A stretch of 64,000 nt of DNA from Pseudomonas alcaligenes. Its GTDB lineage: Bacteria; Pseudomonadota; Gammaproteobacteria; Pseudomonadales; Pseudomonadaceae. Below, in pieces: positions 8,581 to 18,403 of this stretch. Numbering within the stretch: the stretch's first letter is position 1; the number at the start of each line of letters is the position of its first letter. The stretch spans positions 2,445,501 to 2,509,500 of the forward strand of contig NZ_LZEU01000001.1 in NCBI RefSeq assembly GCF_014490745.1. The letters are read 5' to 3'. A program made the position numbers and the translations under genes. The notes beneath the pieces are model-generated. The model did not search any database. It worked only from the letters and a program-made list of their open reading frames with translations, and had not been told where the DNA came from.

Positions 8581-9906
8581 TCAGCGCAGCCGGTGCTTGT
8601 GCAGCAGGCGGTAGAAGGTCGGCCGTGACACACCGAGCACCCGCGCCGCCTGGCTCATGTTGCTCGAGTAGTACAGCAGCACGTCGTTGAGTGCCTGCTG
8701 TTCGGCGCGGCAGATGTAGTCGTCCAGGGTACCCAGCAGTGGCACCTCGCCCTCCGCCAGCCCCAGATCGGCCGCCATGATCTGTCGCCCCTCCGCCAGC
8801 ACCGTGGCGCGGCGTACCCGGTTGGCCAGCTCGCGCACATTGCCGGGCCAGGAGTGCTCGCCCATCGCGCCCAGGGCCTTGTCGTTGAAACTGCGCGGGC
8901 GCCGGCCGATTTCCGCCGCATAACGCCTGGCGAAGTACTCTGCCAGGCTGCGCACATCCACCCGGCGCTCGCGCAGCGGCGTGGTCTGCGCCTGCAACAC
9001 GCTGAGCCGCTCATACAGATCCTGGCGAAATCGCCCCTGGTGTATTGCCGCCTCCAGATCGATGCGGCTGGCGGCCAGCACCCGCATATTGACGGCAACG
9101 GGCGCGCCGCCACCGGCCCGCTCGATCTTCTTTTCCTGCAGCAGGCGCAGCAGGCTGGCCTGCAGCTCCAGCGGCAGATCGCCGACCTCCTCGAGAAACA
9201 GGGTGCCGCCAGCGGCCGCCTCGATGTAGCCGACCTTGTGCTGCGAAGTACCGCCATTGGCACCCTGCGCGTGGCCGAACAGCTCGGCGTGGAGCAGCGG
9301 CCCGGCAATCGCCGCGCAATTGACCGCCACGAACGGCTGCGCCGCGCGCCGCGACAGGCGATGCAGGGTGCGCGCCACCACGCCCTTGCCGCTGCCACTC
9401 TCGCCGCCGATCAGCACCGGCGCATCGCTGGCCGCCAGCTTGTCCAGCAGGTGACGCAATTCGAGCATGCTGCGGCTGCTGCCCAGCAGCTGGCTACCGT
9501 GCTCGGCACCGTCCTGGACGACCTTGCCGCGCAGGCGTGCCAGGCCCAAAGCCTGGCCCAGCGCCACGCCGACCCGCTCGGCGTCGCACGGCAGGGTATG
9601 GGAATCGAAGAACCACTCGCCGATGAAATGGCCGGCCTCCGGCTGCTGCAGGATCTCGGCACCGAGCAGCGCAATCCATTCGCTACCGCTTTGGCTGATC
9701 AGTTGCTTGAGACGTTCCGGGCGCTGCAGATGCCGGGCGTCCAGGCGGATCAGGCCGACATCACAGGGTGCCGCGCCAGCCTCATCCAGGCCACAGCTGT
9801 GCACCGTCCAGCCGCCAGCGCGCAAGCCGGGCAACAGACGCTCGCACTCCGGGCAGGGATCGACGACCAGAAGGCGTCGCGGGGTGGCGGCAGCGACCTG
9901 CAACAT
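8581..9906 (-). CDS. VpsR-like sigma-54-activator-family regulator lacking GAFTGA
   Basis: A 441-aa regulator with three parts: an N-terminal receiver-like/VpsR-type domain (about 1-115), an AAA+ domain (about 140-370) and a C-terminal Fis-type helix-turn-helix (MSQAARVLGVSRPTFYRLL). Walker A is GESGSGKG. The Walker B region reads GGTLFLEEVGDLPLELQ, with Glu where Asp is usual. The loop that contacts sigma-54, normally GAFTGA, reads GANGGT. Proteins with such loops, such as Vibrio VpsR, generally work without sigma-54. The ATG at 9906 is preferred because AAGGA lies 8 bases upstream; a TTG at 9927 would add seven residues. Divergent from the cytochrome gene. Confidence 0.88.
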   Translation of the reverse strand: MLQVAAATPRRLLVVDPCPECERLLPGLRAGGWTVHSCGLDEAGAAPCDVGLIRLDARHLQRPERLKQLISQSGSEWIALLGAEILQQPEAGHFIGEWFFDSHTLPCDAERVGVALGQALGLARLRGKVVQDGAEHGSQLLGSSRSMLELRHLLDKLAASDAPVLIGGESGSGKGVVARTLHRLSRRAAQPFVAVNCAAIAGPLLHAELFGHAQGANGGTSQHKVGYIEAAAGGTLFLEEVGDLPLELQASLLRLLQEKKIERAGGGAPVAVNMRVLAASRIDLEAAIHQGRFRQDLYERLSVLQAQTTPLRERRVDVRSLAEYFARRYAAEIGRRPRSFNDKALGAMGEHSWPGNVRELANRVRRATVLAEGRQIMAADLGLAEGEVPLLGTLDDYICRAEQQALNDVLLYYSSNMSQAARVLGVSRPTFYRLLHKHRLR

Positions 9907-10171
9907 ACACCATGTCCTTGGCGCCAATATTTTGAAAACCCAATAAAAACAATGATTTGGCGCATCATTTGTAACGCTAGCAAGAACATCTGCAGGCTTA
10001 AGAACGATTCCTTATAAAACCACCGGATCTTCATACCCGAACCTGAGAAACCGACTGTAACGAAGTGCTTACCAAAATCCGTTTTTCGAATTCGATCACA
10101 CCGCTTGCCATTCGTCGGCCGGATTGGCATAAACCTCTGCAATAACAAAATGCCACACGGATGTAGATGTC

Positions 10172-12046
10172 ATGCGAATCCTGCGTCGCGCCTTGATTTT
10201 ACTGGTGCTGCTCGCCCTGGCGGCCCTTGCCGTAGTGCTCTATTACATCGCCCGGCCCAACCTGCCGGTGTACGACAAGCCGAGCCAGGTCAACTACCTG
10301 GATCAGTGGAGCGAACAGCAACGCCAGACCTACTACTACACGCCCCAGGGCACAGTGGTTAAAGGCCTGCGCTACGACTGGTTCACCGCCCTCGAACTGC
10401 CCTTCTCCAAGGCCCGCTTCGCTGCCCCCGACTACCTGGCACGCTTCGGCTTCCTCACCGACCCGCAGCAGAAACCCAGCGTGCTCAACCCCGGCAACCT
10501 GCCGGTGGGCTTCGCCCGCCACCAGGACGACGAGAGCGGCGAGCAGTTCCTCGACATCACCTGCTCCGCCTGCCACACCGGCGAGCTGCGCTACAAAGGC
10601 CAGGCCATTCGCATCGACGGCGGCTCCGCCCTGCACTCCCTGGCCTCCACCGTACCCACCCTCAAGGGCGGCAGCTTCGGTCAGGCGCTGGGCATGAGCA
10701 TGGCCTTCACCTACTACAACCCGATCAAGTTCAAGCGCTTCGCCAAGCGCGTGCTGGGCCCCAACTACGACCAGGACAAGGGCCAATTGCGCGAAGACTT
10801 CAAGGCCGTGCTCGACCGCCTGCTCGGCACCGCCTACAACGACTGGCACCGCGGCCTCTACCCCACCGAGGAAGGCTTCGGCCGCACCGACGCTTTTGGC
10901 CGTATCGCCAACAGCGTGTTCGGCGACGCCATCGACCCGAGCAACTACCGGGTGGCCAACGCCCCGGTCAGCTACCCGCAGGTGTGGGATATCTGGAAAT
11001 TCGACTGGGTGCAATGGAACGGTTCGGCCATGCAGCCGATGGCCCGCAATATCGGCGAATCCCTGGGCGTGGGCGCCGTGCTGCACCTGTTCGACGAAGA
11101 CGGCAAGACCATGGCCGAGGCCGACCGCTATCCCTCCAGCGTGCGTCTGCGCGACCTCTACACCCTGGAAGAAACCCTCAAGCAACTGAAGCCGCCGACC
11201 TGGCCCGAAGCCATCCTCGGCAAGATCGATATCGACCGCGCCAGCCAGGGCCGCGCCCTGTTCAGCGAGAACTGCGCCTATTGCCATGCCCCCGACCCGG
11301 TGCCGCGTGACCAGCGCCTGGCGCCGGCGCGCGATCCCGAGTGGCACCTGCGAATCGTGCCAACCCGTATCGTCGGCACCGACCCGACCACTGCCGACAA
11401 TATCGCCGACCACCGCTTCGACATCCGCAAGCTGGGTTGGCAGAAGGAGGAACTGGGCAAGCTGGACGTCAAGCTGTTCGGCTCCAGCCTGGATGAGGTC
11501 GACTTCGCCAGCATCTCCAGCGCCAAGGGCCTGGCCTACGTCACCGCCTACGTGGAAAACCGCGCCTACAGCGATGCCGGCATCCAGCCGCGCGAGCGCT
11601 GGCGCATGGACGGCTATGGCCTGGCCATCGGCGTGCAGGAGAAGCGCGGCTACAAGGCACGCCCGCTGCATGGCATCTGGGCCACTCCGCCGTTCCTGCA
11701 CAACGGCTCGGTGCCCAACCTGTTCCAGCTGCTGTCGCCGGTATCCGAGCGCGCCAGCCAGTTCTGGGTCGGCAACTTCGAGTACGACCCGCAGCGCGCC
11801 GGCTTCCTCACCGGCAAGTTCGACGGCGGCTTCCTCTACGACACCTCGATCAAGGGCAACAGCAACCGCGGCCACGAGTTCCGCGACGGTTGCCGGGTCG
11901 ACGGCGTGATCGGCCGCGCCCTGGCACCGGATGAGCGCCTGGCGCTGATCGAGTACCTCAAGGTGATGGGTAACGAAAACCTGGAAAGCCAGCTCAAACC
12001 GGTGGAGGCCAAAGTCTGGTCGCCCGGCCCCAACTGCCAGAACTGA
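10172..12046 (+). CDS. Di-heme cytochrome c, RoxA/di-heme peroxidase-like
   Basis: A 624-aa membrane-anchored periplasmic cytochrome: one N-terminal hydrophobic helix (residues 5-27) and two c-type heme sites, CSACH near residue 131 and CAYCH near residue 368. The stretch KARPLHGIWATPPFLHNGSV is characteristic of the family that includes RoxA/RoxB rubber dioxygenases and proteins named di-heme cytochrome c peroxidase. Nothing shows which activity applies. The catalase-like gene follows after 14 bases, suggesting joint handling of peroxide or oxidised lipids. Divergent from the VpsR-like regulator, with 265 bases of AT-richer DNA between. Confidence 0.9.
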   Translation: MRILRRALILLVLLALAALAVVLYYIARPNLPVYDKPSQVNYLDQWSEQQRQTYYYTPQGTVVKGLRYDWFTALELPFSKARFAAPDYLARFGFLTDPQQKPSVLNPGNLPVGFARHQDDESGEQFLDITCSACHTGELRYKGQAIRIDGGSALHSLASTVPTLKGGSFGQALGMSMAFTYYNPIKFKRFAKRVLGPNYDQDKGQLREDFKAVLDRLLGTAYNDWHRGLYPTEEGFGRTDAFGRIANSVFGDAIDPSNYRVANAPVSYPQVWDIWKFDWVQWNGSAMQPMARNIGESLGVGAVLHLFDEDGKTMAEADRYPSSVRLRDLYTLEETLKQLKPPTWPEAILGKIDIDRASQGRALFSENCAYCHAPDPVPRDQRLAPARDPEWHLRIVPTRIVGTDPTTADNIADHRFDIRKLGWQKEELGKLDVKLFGSSLDEVDFASISSAKGLAYVTAYVENRAYSDAGIQPRERWRMDGYGLAIGVQEKRGYKARPLHGIWATPPFLHNGSVPNLFQLLSPVSERASQFWVGNFEYDPQRAGFLTGKFDGGFLYDTSIKGNSNRGHEFRDGCRVDGVIGRALAPDERLALIEYLKVMGNENLESQLKPVEAKVWSPGPNCQN

Positions 12047-12060
12047 TAAGGAACTCCCCC

Positions 12061-13206
12061 ATGCTCAAACGCTTCTGGCTCTGGCTCGGCCGCCTGCTGG
12101 GCAAAATCCTGATGCTGACGCTGATTCTCGGCCTGCTCGGTTTCGGCATCGGCGAGGTCTATTACCTGACCCGTTTCTCCGGGCCGGTGTCCGCCGAGGA
12201 GGAAATCCCCGCCGACGAGGCCGCGCTGACCCAGAGCATCATCGAAGATGCCATCCGCGTGGTCGAACAGCACCGCGACAACACCCGCGTGCTGCGCGAT
12301 GCCCATGCCAAGGCTCACGGCTGCGTGAAGGCCGAAGTCACCGTGCTGCCGACCCTGGACGCAGCCCTGCGCCAGGGCGTGTTCAGCGAACCGGGCAAGA
12401 CCTGGCAAGCCTGGATGCGCCTGTCCAACGGCAACGCCTACCCGCAGTTCGATCGTGCCCGCGATGCCCGCGGCATGGCCATCAAGCTGCTCGACGTGCC
12501 GGGTGACAAGCTGCTGAGCAGCCCGGCCACCGCTGGCAACCAGGACTTCGTGATGTTCAACCATCCGACGTTCTTCGTGCGCGACGTGGCCGAGTACAAG
12601 CAGAACTTCGCCGCCCAGGCCGACGGCAAGAAGGTGCTGGCCTTCTTCCCCAGCTGGGATCCGCGCAGCTGGGAAATCCGCCACATGGTCATCGCCCTGC
12701 AGACCCTGAGCCCGGCGCCGGAAACCCCGGTGGCGACCACCTACAACTCGATCGCCCCGTTCAAGTTCGGCCCGCACAACATCAAGTACCGGGTCATCCC
12801 CGACCCGGCCAGCTGCCCGCCGTACCAGCTGCCCAAGCAGAACGCCGACCTGCCGAACTTCCTGCGCAACGCCCTGTACCAGCAGCTCTCGCTGGATCGC
12901 GTACCGGCCTGCTTCGCCCTGCAGGTGCAGCGGCAGAATCCCGAGTACTACATGCCCATCGAAGACCCCAGCGTGGAATGGAGCGAATCCATCTCGCCGT
13001 TCGAAACGGTGGCGACCATCAAGGTGCCGGCCCAGGATTTCGATAGCCGCGAGCAGAACCTGTTCTGCGACAACCTGTCCTTCAACCCCTGGCACGCCCT
13101 GCCCGCGCACCGCCCGATCGGCGGCATCAACCGCCTGCGCAAGGCGGTGTATGAGGCCATCAGTGTCTATCGACATGAGCGCAACGACGCGCCACAGGCC
13201 CACTGA
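12061..13206 (+). CDS. Catalase-family heme protein, membrane-anchored
   Basis: A 381-aa protein with an N-terminal membrane helix (about residues 12-32) and a catalase-like fold. A distal-His-type region is visible (LRDAHAKAHGCVKAEVTVL), as is a region around the distal Asn (QDFVMFNHPTFFVRD). It is shorter than a true monofunctional catalase, and I do not see the usual RxFxYxDTQ proximal-tyrosine motif, so it belongs to the catalase-related group and may act on lipid hydroperoxides or other peroxides. Co-directional with the di-heme cytochrome 14 bases upstream. Ends at a strong bidirectional terminator. Confidence 0.85.
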   Translation: MLKRFWLWLGRLLGKILMLTLILGLLGFGIGEVYYLTRFSGPVSAEEEIPADEAALTQSIIEDAIRVVEQHRDNTRVLRDAHAKAHGCVKAEVTVLPTLDAALRQGVFSEPGKTWQAWMRLSNGNAYPQFDRARDARGMAIKLLDVPGDKLLSSPATAGNQDFVMFNHPTFFVRDVAEYKQNFAAQADGKKVLAFFPSWDPRSWEIRHMVIALQTLSPAPETPVATTYNSIAPFKFGPHNIKYRVIPDPASCPPYQLPKQNADLPNFLRNALYQQLSLDRVPACFALQVQRQNPEYYMPIEDPSVEWSESISPFETVATIKVPAQDFDSREQNLFCDNLSFNPWHALPAHRPIGGINRLRKAVYEAISVYRHERNDAPQAH

Positions 13207-13242
13207 AACAATAAGGCCGCCCACGGGCGGCCTTATTGTTTG
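13207..13242. terminator. Bidirectional intrinsic terminator
   Basis: Sixteen-base perfect inverted repeat: AACAATAAGGCCGCCC at 13207-13222 and its complement at 13225-13240. A/T-rich ends on both sides serve both strands. It separates the catalase-like gene from convergent mtnC. Confidence 0.93.
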
Positions 13243-13280
13243 TGACGGACTCGGAACAGCCCCGCGACCTTAGCCGGTCG

Positions 13281-13964
13281 CTACAGACGATCCAGGTCGA
13301 TCACCGCAAAACTGGCCACGGTTTCGTGCCCTGCCAAAGAGCCGCCCTCACGGGCCAGCCCCACAGTCTGCATGCCGGCCAGCTGCGCCGCGTCCAGTTC
13401 CTGGACGATATCGGAGAGAAAGAGGATTTCGTCTGCCGGCAGACCGATGCTCTCGGTAATGCGTCGGTAGGAGTCGACTTCGCGCTTGGGCCCGCTGGTG
13501 GTGTCGAAATAGCCGGAAAACAGCGGTCGCAGATCGCCCGCCTCGGAACAGCCGAAGATCAGCTGCTGCGCCTGGATCGAGCCGGAGGAATACACGTACA
13601 GCCCATAGCCCTCGGCCTTCCAGCGTTTCAGTGCCTCCACCGCATCCGGGTAGACATGGCCCTTGAGCTGCCCGGCCTGGTAGCCCTCGGCCCAGATCAT
13701 CCCCTGCAGGGCCTTGAGTGGCGTGGCCTTCCGATCCGTGGCGATCCACTCCAGGAGAATCTCGATGACGCGGATCAGGTCGGCATCCGCCTCGCCGCTT
13801 TCCGCTCGCACCGCCTGCAGCTGCTCGCGCACCTGCGGCTCGTCGGCGTGCTCGAGGATGAAGTCCGGCAGATGCTGCGCGGCATAGGGAAACAGCACGT
13901 CGAAGACGAAGCTCACCGCGCTGGTGGTGCCTTCGATATCGGTGAGGATGGCTTTGATCGGCAT
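13281..13964 (-). CDS. mtnC: Enolase-phosphatase E1 (MtnC)
   Basis: Bifunctional HAD-family enzyme of methionine salvage: it enolises 2,3-diketo-5-methylthiopentyl-1-phosphate and removes the phosphate to give acireductone. The 227-aa protein starts [20 protein letters not shown], the E1 form of HAD motif I (DxEGT). It also shows [15 protein letters not shown] (motif II) and the [20 protein letters not shown] region (motif III/IV). It begins 4 bases after mtnD and is the last gene of the aroC-MFS-mtnBDC operon. Confidence 0.96.
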   Translation of the reverse strand: MPIKAILTDIEGTTSAVSFVFDVLFPYAAQHLPDFILEHADEPQVREQLQAVRAESGEADADLIRVIEILLEWIATDRKATPLKALQGMIWAEGYQAGQLKGHVYPDAVEALKRWKAEGYGLYVYSSGSIQAQQLIFGCSEAGDLRPLFSGYFDTTSGPKREVDSYRRITESIGLPADEILFLSDIVQELDAAQLAGMQTVGLAREGGSLAGHETVASFAVIDLDRL

Positions 13965-13968
13965 GGCG

Positions 13969-14514
13969 TCAGTCTTCCAGGCGCGGGAAGCGGCTGGCGA
14001 TGTCGTCGCCGGTGAAGTTGGCCACCCAGCCCTCGGGATTGTTGAACAGGCGAATCGCCACGAAATGCGGGAACTCGCCCATGTCGAACCAGTGGCGGGT
14101 GCCGGCCGGCACCGAGATCAGGTCGTTCTTCTCGCACAGCACGGCGTACACGTAGTCGTCGATATGCAGGCAGAACAGGCCACGGCCGGCGACGAAGAAG
14201 CGCACTTCGTCTTCACCGTGGCGGTGCTCGTCGAGGAACTTGGCGCGCAGCTCGTCCTTCTGCGGGTGATCCCGGTTCAGGCTGACCACGTCGACGGTGA
14301 CATAGCCCTGCTCGGCCATCAGTTGGTCGATCTGCGGGCGGTAGGCGGCGATCACCTCGTCCTGGCTCGCACCCGGCTGGATCTGCGCGCCGGCCTGCCA
14401 ACGCTCGAAACGCACGCCGACCTCGCCCAGGGTACTGGCGATGTCTTCCAGGTGGGTCAGCATCTTGTTCGGCACGTCCGGGCTGGACTGGTGGTAGACG
14501 GTCAGGCTGCTCAT
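13969..14514 (-). CDS. mtnD: Acireductone dioxygenase (MtnD)
   Basis: Metal-dependent cupin dioxygenase converting acireductone to formate and the keto acid precursor of methionine (the Fe form; the Ni form makes methylthiopropionate and CO). This is 181 aa, the usual length. The metal ligands are visible in [13 protein letters not shown] (HxH...E) and in the later His of [14 protein letters not shown] 14514 ([17 protein letters not shown]) is the family start. It lies between mtnB and mtnC, as expected for consecutive pathway steps. Confidence 0.97.
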   Translation of the reverse strand: MSSLTVYHQSSPDVPNKMLTHLEDIASTLGEVGVRFERWQAGAQIQPGASQDEVIAAYRPQIDQLMAEQGYVTVDVVSLNRDHPQKDELRAKFLDEHRHGEDEVRFFVAGRGLFCLHIDDYVYAVLCEKNDLISVPAGTRHWFDMGEFPHFVAIRLFNNPEGWVANFTGDDIASRFPRLED

Positions 14515-14537
14515 GGCAGGCTCCTCTGCGGGATGCG

Positions 14538-15149
14538 TTAACGCTGCAAGGCGCGAACTTTCAGTTCGCACTCGAACAGGAATTCGAAGGCCTCGATCTG
14601 GCGCAGAGCATCGCTCATCTGCGCGCCCCAGGTGTACAGGCCGTGGCCACGGATCAGGTAGCCGACGCAATCCGGGTGCTGGTCGAGCCAGACTTGTACG
14701 CGGGCCGCCAGGCGGGCGATGTCCTGGTCGTTGTCGAAAATCGGCACTTCGACCTGGCACTCGTGGGTACTGACGCCGGTGAAGGCCTTCTGCAGCTCGT
14801 AGTCGGCGAACACCAGCGAATCGGCCAGGGTCAGCCGCGACAGCACGGTGGCATTCACCGAATGGGTGTGCAGCACCGCGCCGATCCCGGCCTGCCAGCG
14901 GTACAGCTGGGTATGCAGCAGGGTTTCGGCCGAAGGCTTCTTGCCCGGCTCCAGGCTGTTGCCGTCGAGGTCGGTGGCCAGCACATCGTCCGCGCCGAGC
15001 TGGCCCTTGTGCTTGCCAGATACGGTGAGCAGCGCCTGGTCGGCACTCAGGCGCGCCGAATAGTTGCTGCTGGTAGCCGGCGACCAACCGCGGCCGTAGA
15101 GAAAGCGCCCGGCTTCGATGATCTGCTCGGCGAGTTGTTCACGCTTCAT
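14538..15149 (-). CDS. mtnB: Methylthioribulose-1-phosphate dehydratase (MtnB)
   Basis: Class II aldolase-family enzyme that dehydrates 5-methylthioribulose-1-phosphate in methionine salvage. The 203-aa protein shows GWSPATSSNYSAR, the Zn-binding histidines in VLHTHSVNATVLSRL and a late His in YLIRGHGLYTWG. Its ATG at 15149 overlaps the stop of the upstream MFS gene (ATGA), so translation is coupled. Start confirmed by the family N-terminus [22 protein letters not shown]. Confidence 0.96.
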   Translation of the reverse strand: MKREQLAEQIIEAGRFLYGRGWSPATSSNYSARLSADQALLTVSGKHKGQLGADDVLATDLDGNSLEPGKKPSAETLLHTQLYRWQAGIGAVLHTHSVNATVLSRLTLADSLVFADYELQKAFTGVSTHECQVEVPIFDNDQDIARLAARVQVWLDQHPDCVGYLIRGHGLYTWGAQMSDALRQIEAFEFLFECELKVRALQR

Positions 15150-16300
15150 GCCTGCTCCTCGCGCAATCGGATGGCAATGATAAGGGCCGCGGCCAGCGCG
15201 ACCAAGCTGGCAATGGCGAAGGTCCAGCTCGGCCCCAGGCTGTTCCAGCTGTAGCCGGAATACAGCGCCCCCAGCGCCCCGCCGGTACCGGCCATGGCGG
15301 CGTACAACGCCTGGCCCTGGCCCTGCTGGTTGGCGCCGAAGCTGCGCTGGACGAAGTGGATGGCCGCCGCATGAAAGCTGCCGAAAGTGGCGGCGTGCAT
15401 CAGCTGGGCAAACAGCAGCACAAGCAGATGATCGGCAAGGTTCCCCAGCAGCAACCAGCGCAGCGCGGCCAGCAGGAAACTGGCCGCCAGCACCTGGCGC
15501 AGGGAGAAACGCGCCAGGATGCGGCTCATGAACAGGAACAGCACGATCTCCGCCACCACGCCCAGCGCCCACAGCAGGCCGATCACCCCGCGGCTGTAGC
15601 CGAGCGACTCCAGGTGGATGCTGAGGAAGGTGTAATACGGCCCGTGGGACATCTGCATCAGCGCCACGCACAGGTAAAAGGCCAGCACGCCGGGACGCAG
15701 CAACTGGGCGACGAAACCGCCCTCGCCCGCCCCGTTGCTGCGCGTCGCTGGTGTCGCGTTGGGTACCCAGAAGCTGCTCAGGGCGATGCCGGCGATGATC
15801 AGCAGCAGCGCCCAGGGGTAGATCGCCAGGCTGTACAGTTCGAACAGCTTGCCCAGGCCGACCACGGTGAGGATGAAGCCAATCGAGCCCCACAGGCGAA
15901 TCTGCGAATAGCGCGCCGTCTGCTCGCGCAGATGGGCCAGGGTGATCACCTCGAACTGCGGCAGTACCGCATGCCAGAAGAAGGCATGCAGGGCCATTAC
16001 CAGGGCCAGCCAGGCGTAGCTCTGGTCGACGAAGATCAGGCACAGGCTGAGCAGCGTGCACACCGCACCGAAACGCACGATGCGCAGGCGCTGGCCGCTG
16101 CGGTCGCCGAGCCAGCCCCACAGGTTGGGCGCCACGCAGCGCATCAGCATGGGGATGGCGACCAGCTCGCCGATACGCGCCGGGCTGAAACCGAGGAAGT
16201 CGAAATACAACGCCAGGAAGGGTGCCGTGGCACCCAGCAGGGCGAAGTAGAACAGGTAGAAGCCGGACAGCCGCCAGTACGGCAGCGGCTGCACGGTCAC
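15146..16300 (-). CDS. MFS transporter, phenylpropionate-permease-like (MFS_1_like)
   Basis: A 384-aa inner-membrane protein with about 12 helices, of the HcaT/PPP-type MFS group: it starts [20 protein letters not shown] and has [19 protein letters not shown] at the helix 2-3 loop and [15 protein letters not shown]. It overlaps aroC (upstream) and mtnB (downstream) by ATGA junctions, so it is part of one operon. Its substrate is unproven. The operon position suggests a link to aromatic or methylthio compounds, but this is inference. Confidence 0.88.
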   Translation of the reverse strand: MTVQPLPYWRLSGFYLFYFALLGATAPFLALYFDFLGFSPARIGELVAIPMLMRCVAPNLWGWLGDRSGQRLRIVRFGAVCTLLSLCLIFVDQSYAWLALVMALHAFFWHAVLPQFEVITLAHLREQTARYSQIRLWGSIGFILTVVGLGKLFELYSLAIYPWALLLIIAGIALSSFWVPNATPATRSNGAGEGGFVAQLLRPGVLAFYLCVALMQMSHGPYYTFLSIHLESLGYSRGVIGLLWALGVVAEIVLFLFMSRILARFSLRQVLAASFLLAALRWLLLGNLADHLLVLLFAQLMHAATFGSFHAAAIHFVQRSFGANQQGQGQALYAAMAGTGGALGALYSGYSWNSLGPSWTFAIASLVALAAALIIAIRLREEQA

Positions 16301-17388
16301 AGCTGCGGCAGTACCGGCGTGTTGACCCGCACGTCGGCGTTCTGTGCGCGGTGGCGCAGCAGGTGGTCGAGCAGCACGATGGCCAGCATCGCTTCTGCGA
16401 TCGGCGTGGCACGGATGCCAACGCAGGGGTCGTGACGACCCTTGGTGATCACGTCCACCGGATTGCCATCGACGTCGATGGAGCGGCCCGGCGTGGTGAT
16501 GCTGGAGGTTGGTTTGAGCGCTAGGTGGGCAACGATCGGCTGGCCGCTGGAGATGCCACCGAGGATGCCGCCGGCGTTGTTGCTGAGGAAGCCTTCTGGG
16601 GTCAGCTCGTCACGGTGCTCGGTGCCGCGCTGGGCCACCGAGGCGAAGCCGGCGCCGATCTCCACGCCCTTGACCGCGTTGATGCTCATCAGCGCGTGGG
16701 CCAGGTCGGCGTCCAGACGGTCGAAAATCGGCTCACCCAGGCCCGGCATCACGCCCTCAGCAACCACGGTGATCTTCGCGCCGACCGAGTCCTGGTCACG
16801 GCGCAGCTGGTCCATATAGGCCTCCAGCTCCGGCACCTTGTCCGGGTCGGGGCTGAAGAAGGCGTTCTGCTCGACGCTGTCCCAGGTCTTGAACGGAATC
16901 TCGATCGGGCCCAGCTGGCTCATGTAGCCACGCACCTGGATGCCCAGGCCGGCCAGCACCTTCTTGGCGACGGCGCCGGCGGCGACGCGCATGGCGGTCT
17001 CGCGGGCCGAGCTGCGGCCGCCGCCACGGTAGTCGCGGATGCCGTACTTGTGGTGGTAGGTGTAATCGGCGTGGGCCGGGCGGAACAGATCCTTGATCGC
17101 CGAGTAGTCCTTGGACTTCTGGTCGGTGTTGCGGATCAGCAGGCCGATCGGGCAGCCGGTGGTCTTGCCCTCGAACACCCCGCTGAGGATTTCGACTTCA
17201 TCGTCTTCCTGGCGCTGGGTGGTGTGGCGGCTGGTGCCCGGCTTGCGGCGGTCGAGGTCACGCTGCAGATCCTGCAGGGACAGCTCGATGCCCGGCGGGC
17301 AACCGTCGACTATGGCGACCAGGGCCGGGCCATGGCTCTCGCCAGCGGTGGTGACGGTGAACAGCTTGCCGTAGGTATTGCCGGACAT
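16297..17388 (-). CDS. aroC: Chorismate synthase
   Basis: Last step of the shikimate pathway: 5-enolpyruvylshikimate-3-phosphate to chorismate, requiring reduced FMN. The 363-aa protein starts [20 protein letters not shown] (signature 1). It also has the second signature [20 protein letters not shown] and the third, with [20 protein letters not shown]. The frame stays open for 270 more codons upstream, but the ATG at 17388 gives the family start. First gene of the five-gene minus-strand operon. Confidence 0.98.
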   Translation of the reverse strand: MSGNTYGKLFTVTTAGESHGPALVAIVDGCPPGIELSLQDLQRDLDRRKPGTSRHTTQRQEDDEVEILSGVFEGKTTGCPIGLLIRNTDQKSKDYSAIKDLFRPAHADYTYHHKYGIRDYRGGGRSSARETAMRVAAGAVAKKVLAGLGIQVRGYMSQLGPIEIPFKTWDSVEQNAFFSPDPDKVPELEAYMDQLRRDQDSVGAKITVVAEGVMPGLGEPIFDRLDADLAHALMSINAVKGVEIGAGFASVAQRGTEHRDELTPEGFLSNNAGGILGGISSGQPIVAHLALKPTSSITTPGRSIDVDGNPVDVITKGRHDPCVGIRATPIAEAMLAIVLLDHLLRHRAQNADVRVNTPVLPQL

Positions 17389-17568
17389 GCACAAAGCTCC
17401 GCGAGGGCCTGAACGAGGGGGCGCCAGTATACCCGTGGCGCCCGGCCAGTTCACCCTCGATCCGGCCCAAGCCTGGCGACTTGCATATGGCTGGCTCTCT
17501 GCCAGCCTCCAGTTGTCGGCAAAAGCGCCGATAATGCAGGTGCCGAACGTGGCCCAAGGACGCCATAG

Positions 17569-18351
17569 ATGACCGATACCGACGCCCAGCAACCCGACGA
17601 GCAGGCCGAGCCGACGCCGCAGGTGCATCCCTGGCACGACTTGCCGGCGGAGCAGTTCCGCCTGCTGCGCCTGGCCCCGCTGCCCACCGATCGCAATACC
17701 GGGCCGCGCCCGCTGCGCTTCGTCGAACTGGGTCGGCTCGAGCGGCACAGCGAGGAACTCAGCCTGCTGCGCCTGAGCGTGAGCCTGCCGGGCCAGCGCC
17801 TGCACCGGGACAAGAACCAGCTGGAAGTGTGGGCCGACCACCGCAACCAGGAAGTTCGCTTCGGCGCCGACCACGGCCTGCATATCGAGCCGGTCAACCG
17901 CGGCATCGGCCGCTTCCTGCTGGCCCAGGGCATCCACTGGGCGCGCCAGCGCTGGGGCAGCTACGCCGTCGAAGGTGGCGCCCTGGCAGTCAAGGACATC
18001 CTCAACGAGGACGCGCGCCTGCGCCGCGACCACTTCCTGCGCACCCAGGGTTTTACCGTGGATTACCAGGATCTGGCGCAGATGAAGGCCAGCTATGCGG
18101 CCGCCCGGGTCAGCGCCCTCAGCCCGGAGTGGAACCACGACAAGCTGCAGGTGATTGAGCTGCTGGACAGCGCCGCCATGCTGCAGCAGGCCGACCACAA
18201 CCTGCACGAGCAGGAAGTGAAGATCGGCAAGCTGGAGCGACGTATCGAAGTGCTCAAGCGCGAGGACAGCGGCCTGCGCTTCACCATCGCCTGCCTGGTG
18301 GCGCTGGCGCTGTTCCAGGCTGGGCTGCTGATCTGGATCGCCACCCGCTGA
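17569..18351 (+). CDS. GNAT-like domain protein with coiled coil and C-terminal membrane anchor
   Basis: A 260-aa protein I cannot name. The first 25 residues are acidic and Gln/Pro-rich. The central stretch ([20 protein letters not shown] then YAVEGG, and [15 protein letters not shown]) looks like the acetyl-CoA-binding half and C-terminus of a GNAT acetyltransferase, though no clean Q/RxxGxG/A loop is visible. Residues about 205-232 form a coiled coil ([20 protein letters not shown]). The last 25 residues are a single membrane helix, so the protein is tail-anchored with its bulk in the cytoplasm. It stands alone between aroC and prmB, divergent from aroC. Confidence 0.75.
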   Translation: MTDTDAQQPDEQAEPTPQVHPWHDLPAEQFRLLRLAPLPTDRNTGPRPLRFVELGRLERHSEELSLLRLSVSLPGQRLHRDKNQLEVWADHRNQEVRFGADHGLHIEPVNRGIGRFLLAQGIHWARQRWGSYAVEGGALAVKDILNEDARLRRDHFLRTQGFTVDYQDLAQMKASYAAARVSALSPEWNHDKLQVIELLDSAAMLQQADHNLHEQEVKIGKLERRIEVLKREDSGLRFTIACLVALALFQAGLLIWIATR

Positions 18352-18403
18352 GCAAGGGGCGATCCAGTTCAGCAGATCGATGAGTCCGAGTGCAGGTCAG
18401 CAA

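Noticed and set aside
9957..9974. TTTGGCGCATCATTTGTA, a GG-N10-GT arrangement in the same gap.
   Set aside because: The -12 GC is GT and it lies about 190 bases from the start codon. Too weak to list as a promoter.
10124..10142. TTGGCAT...TGCAAT resembling a sigma-54 promoter before the di-heme cytochrome gene.
   Set aside because: The spacing between GG and GC is 11 bases, not the strictly required 10. The neighbouring regulator also lacks the sigma-54 contact loop.
17389..18207. Continuation of the aroC frame for 270 codons upstream.
   Set aside because: The family start [20 protein letters not shown] is at 17388. The upstream part is antisense to another good gene.
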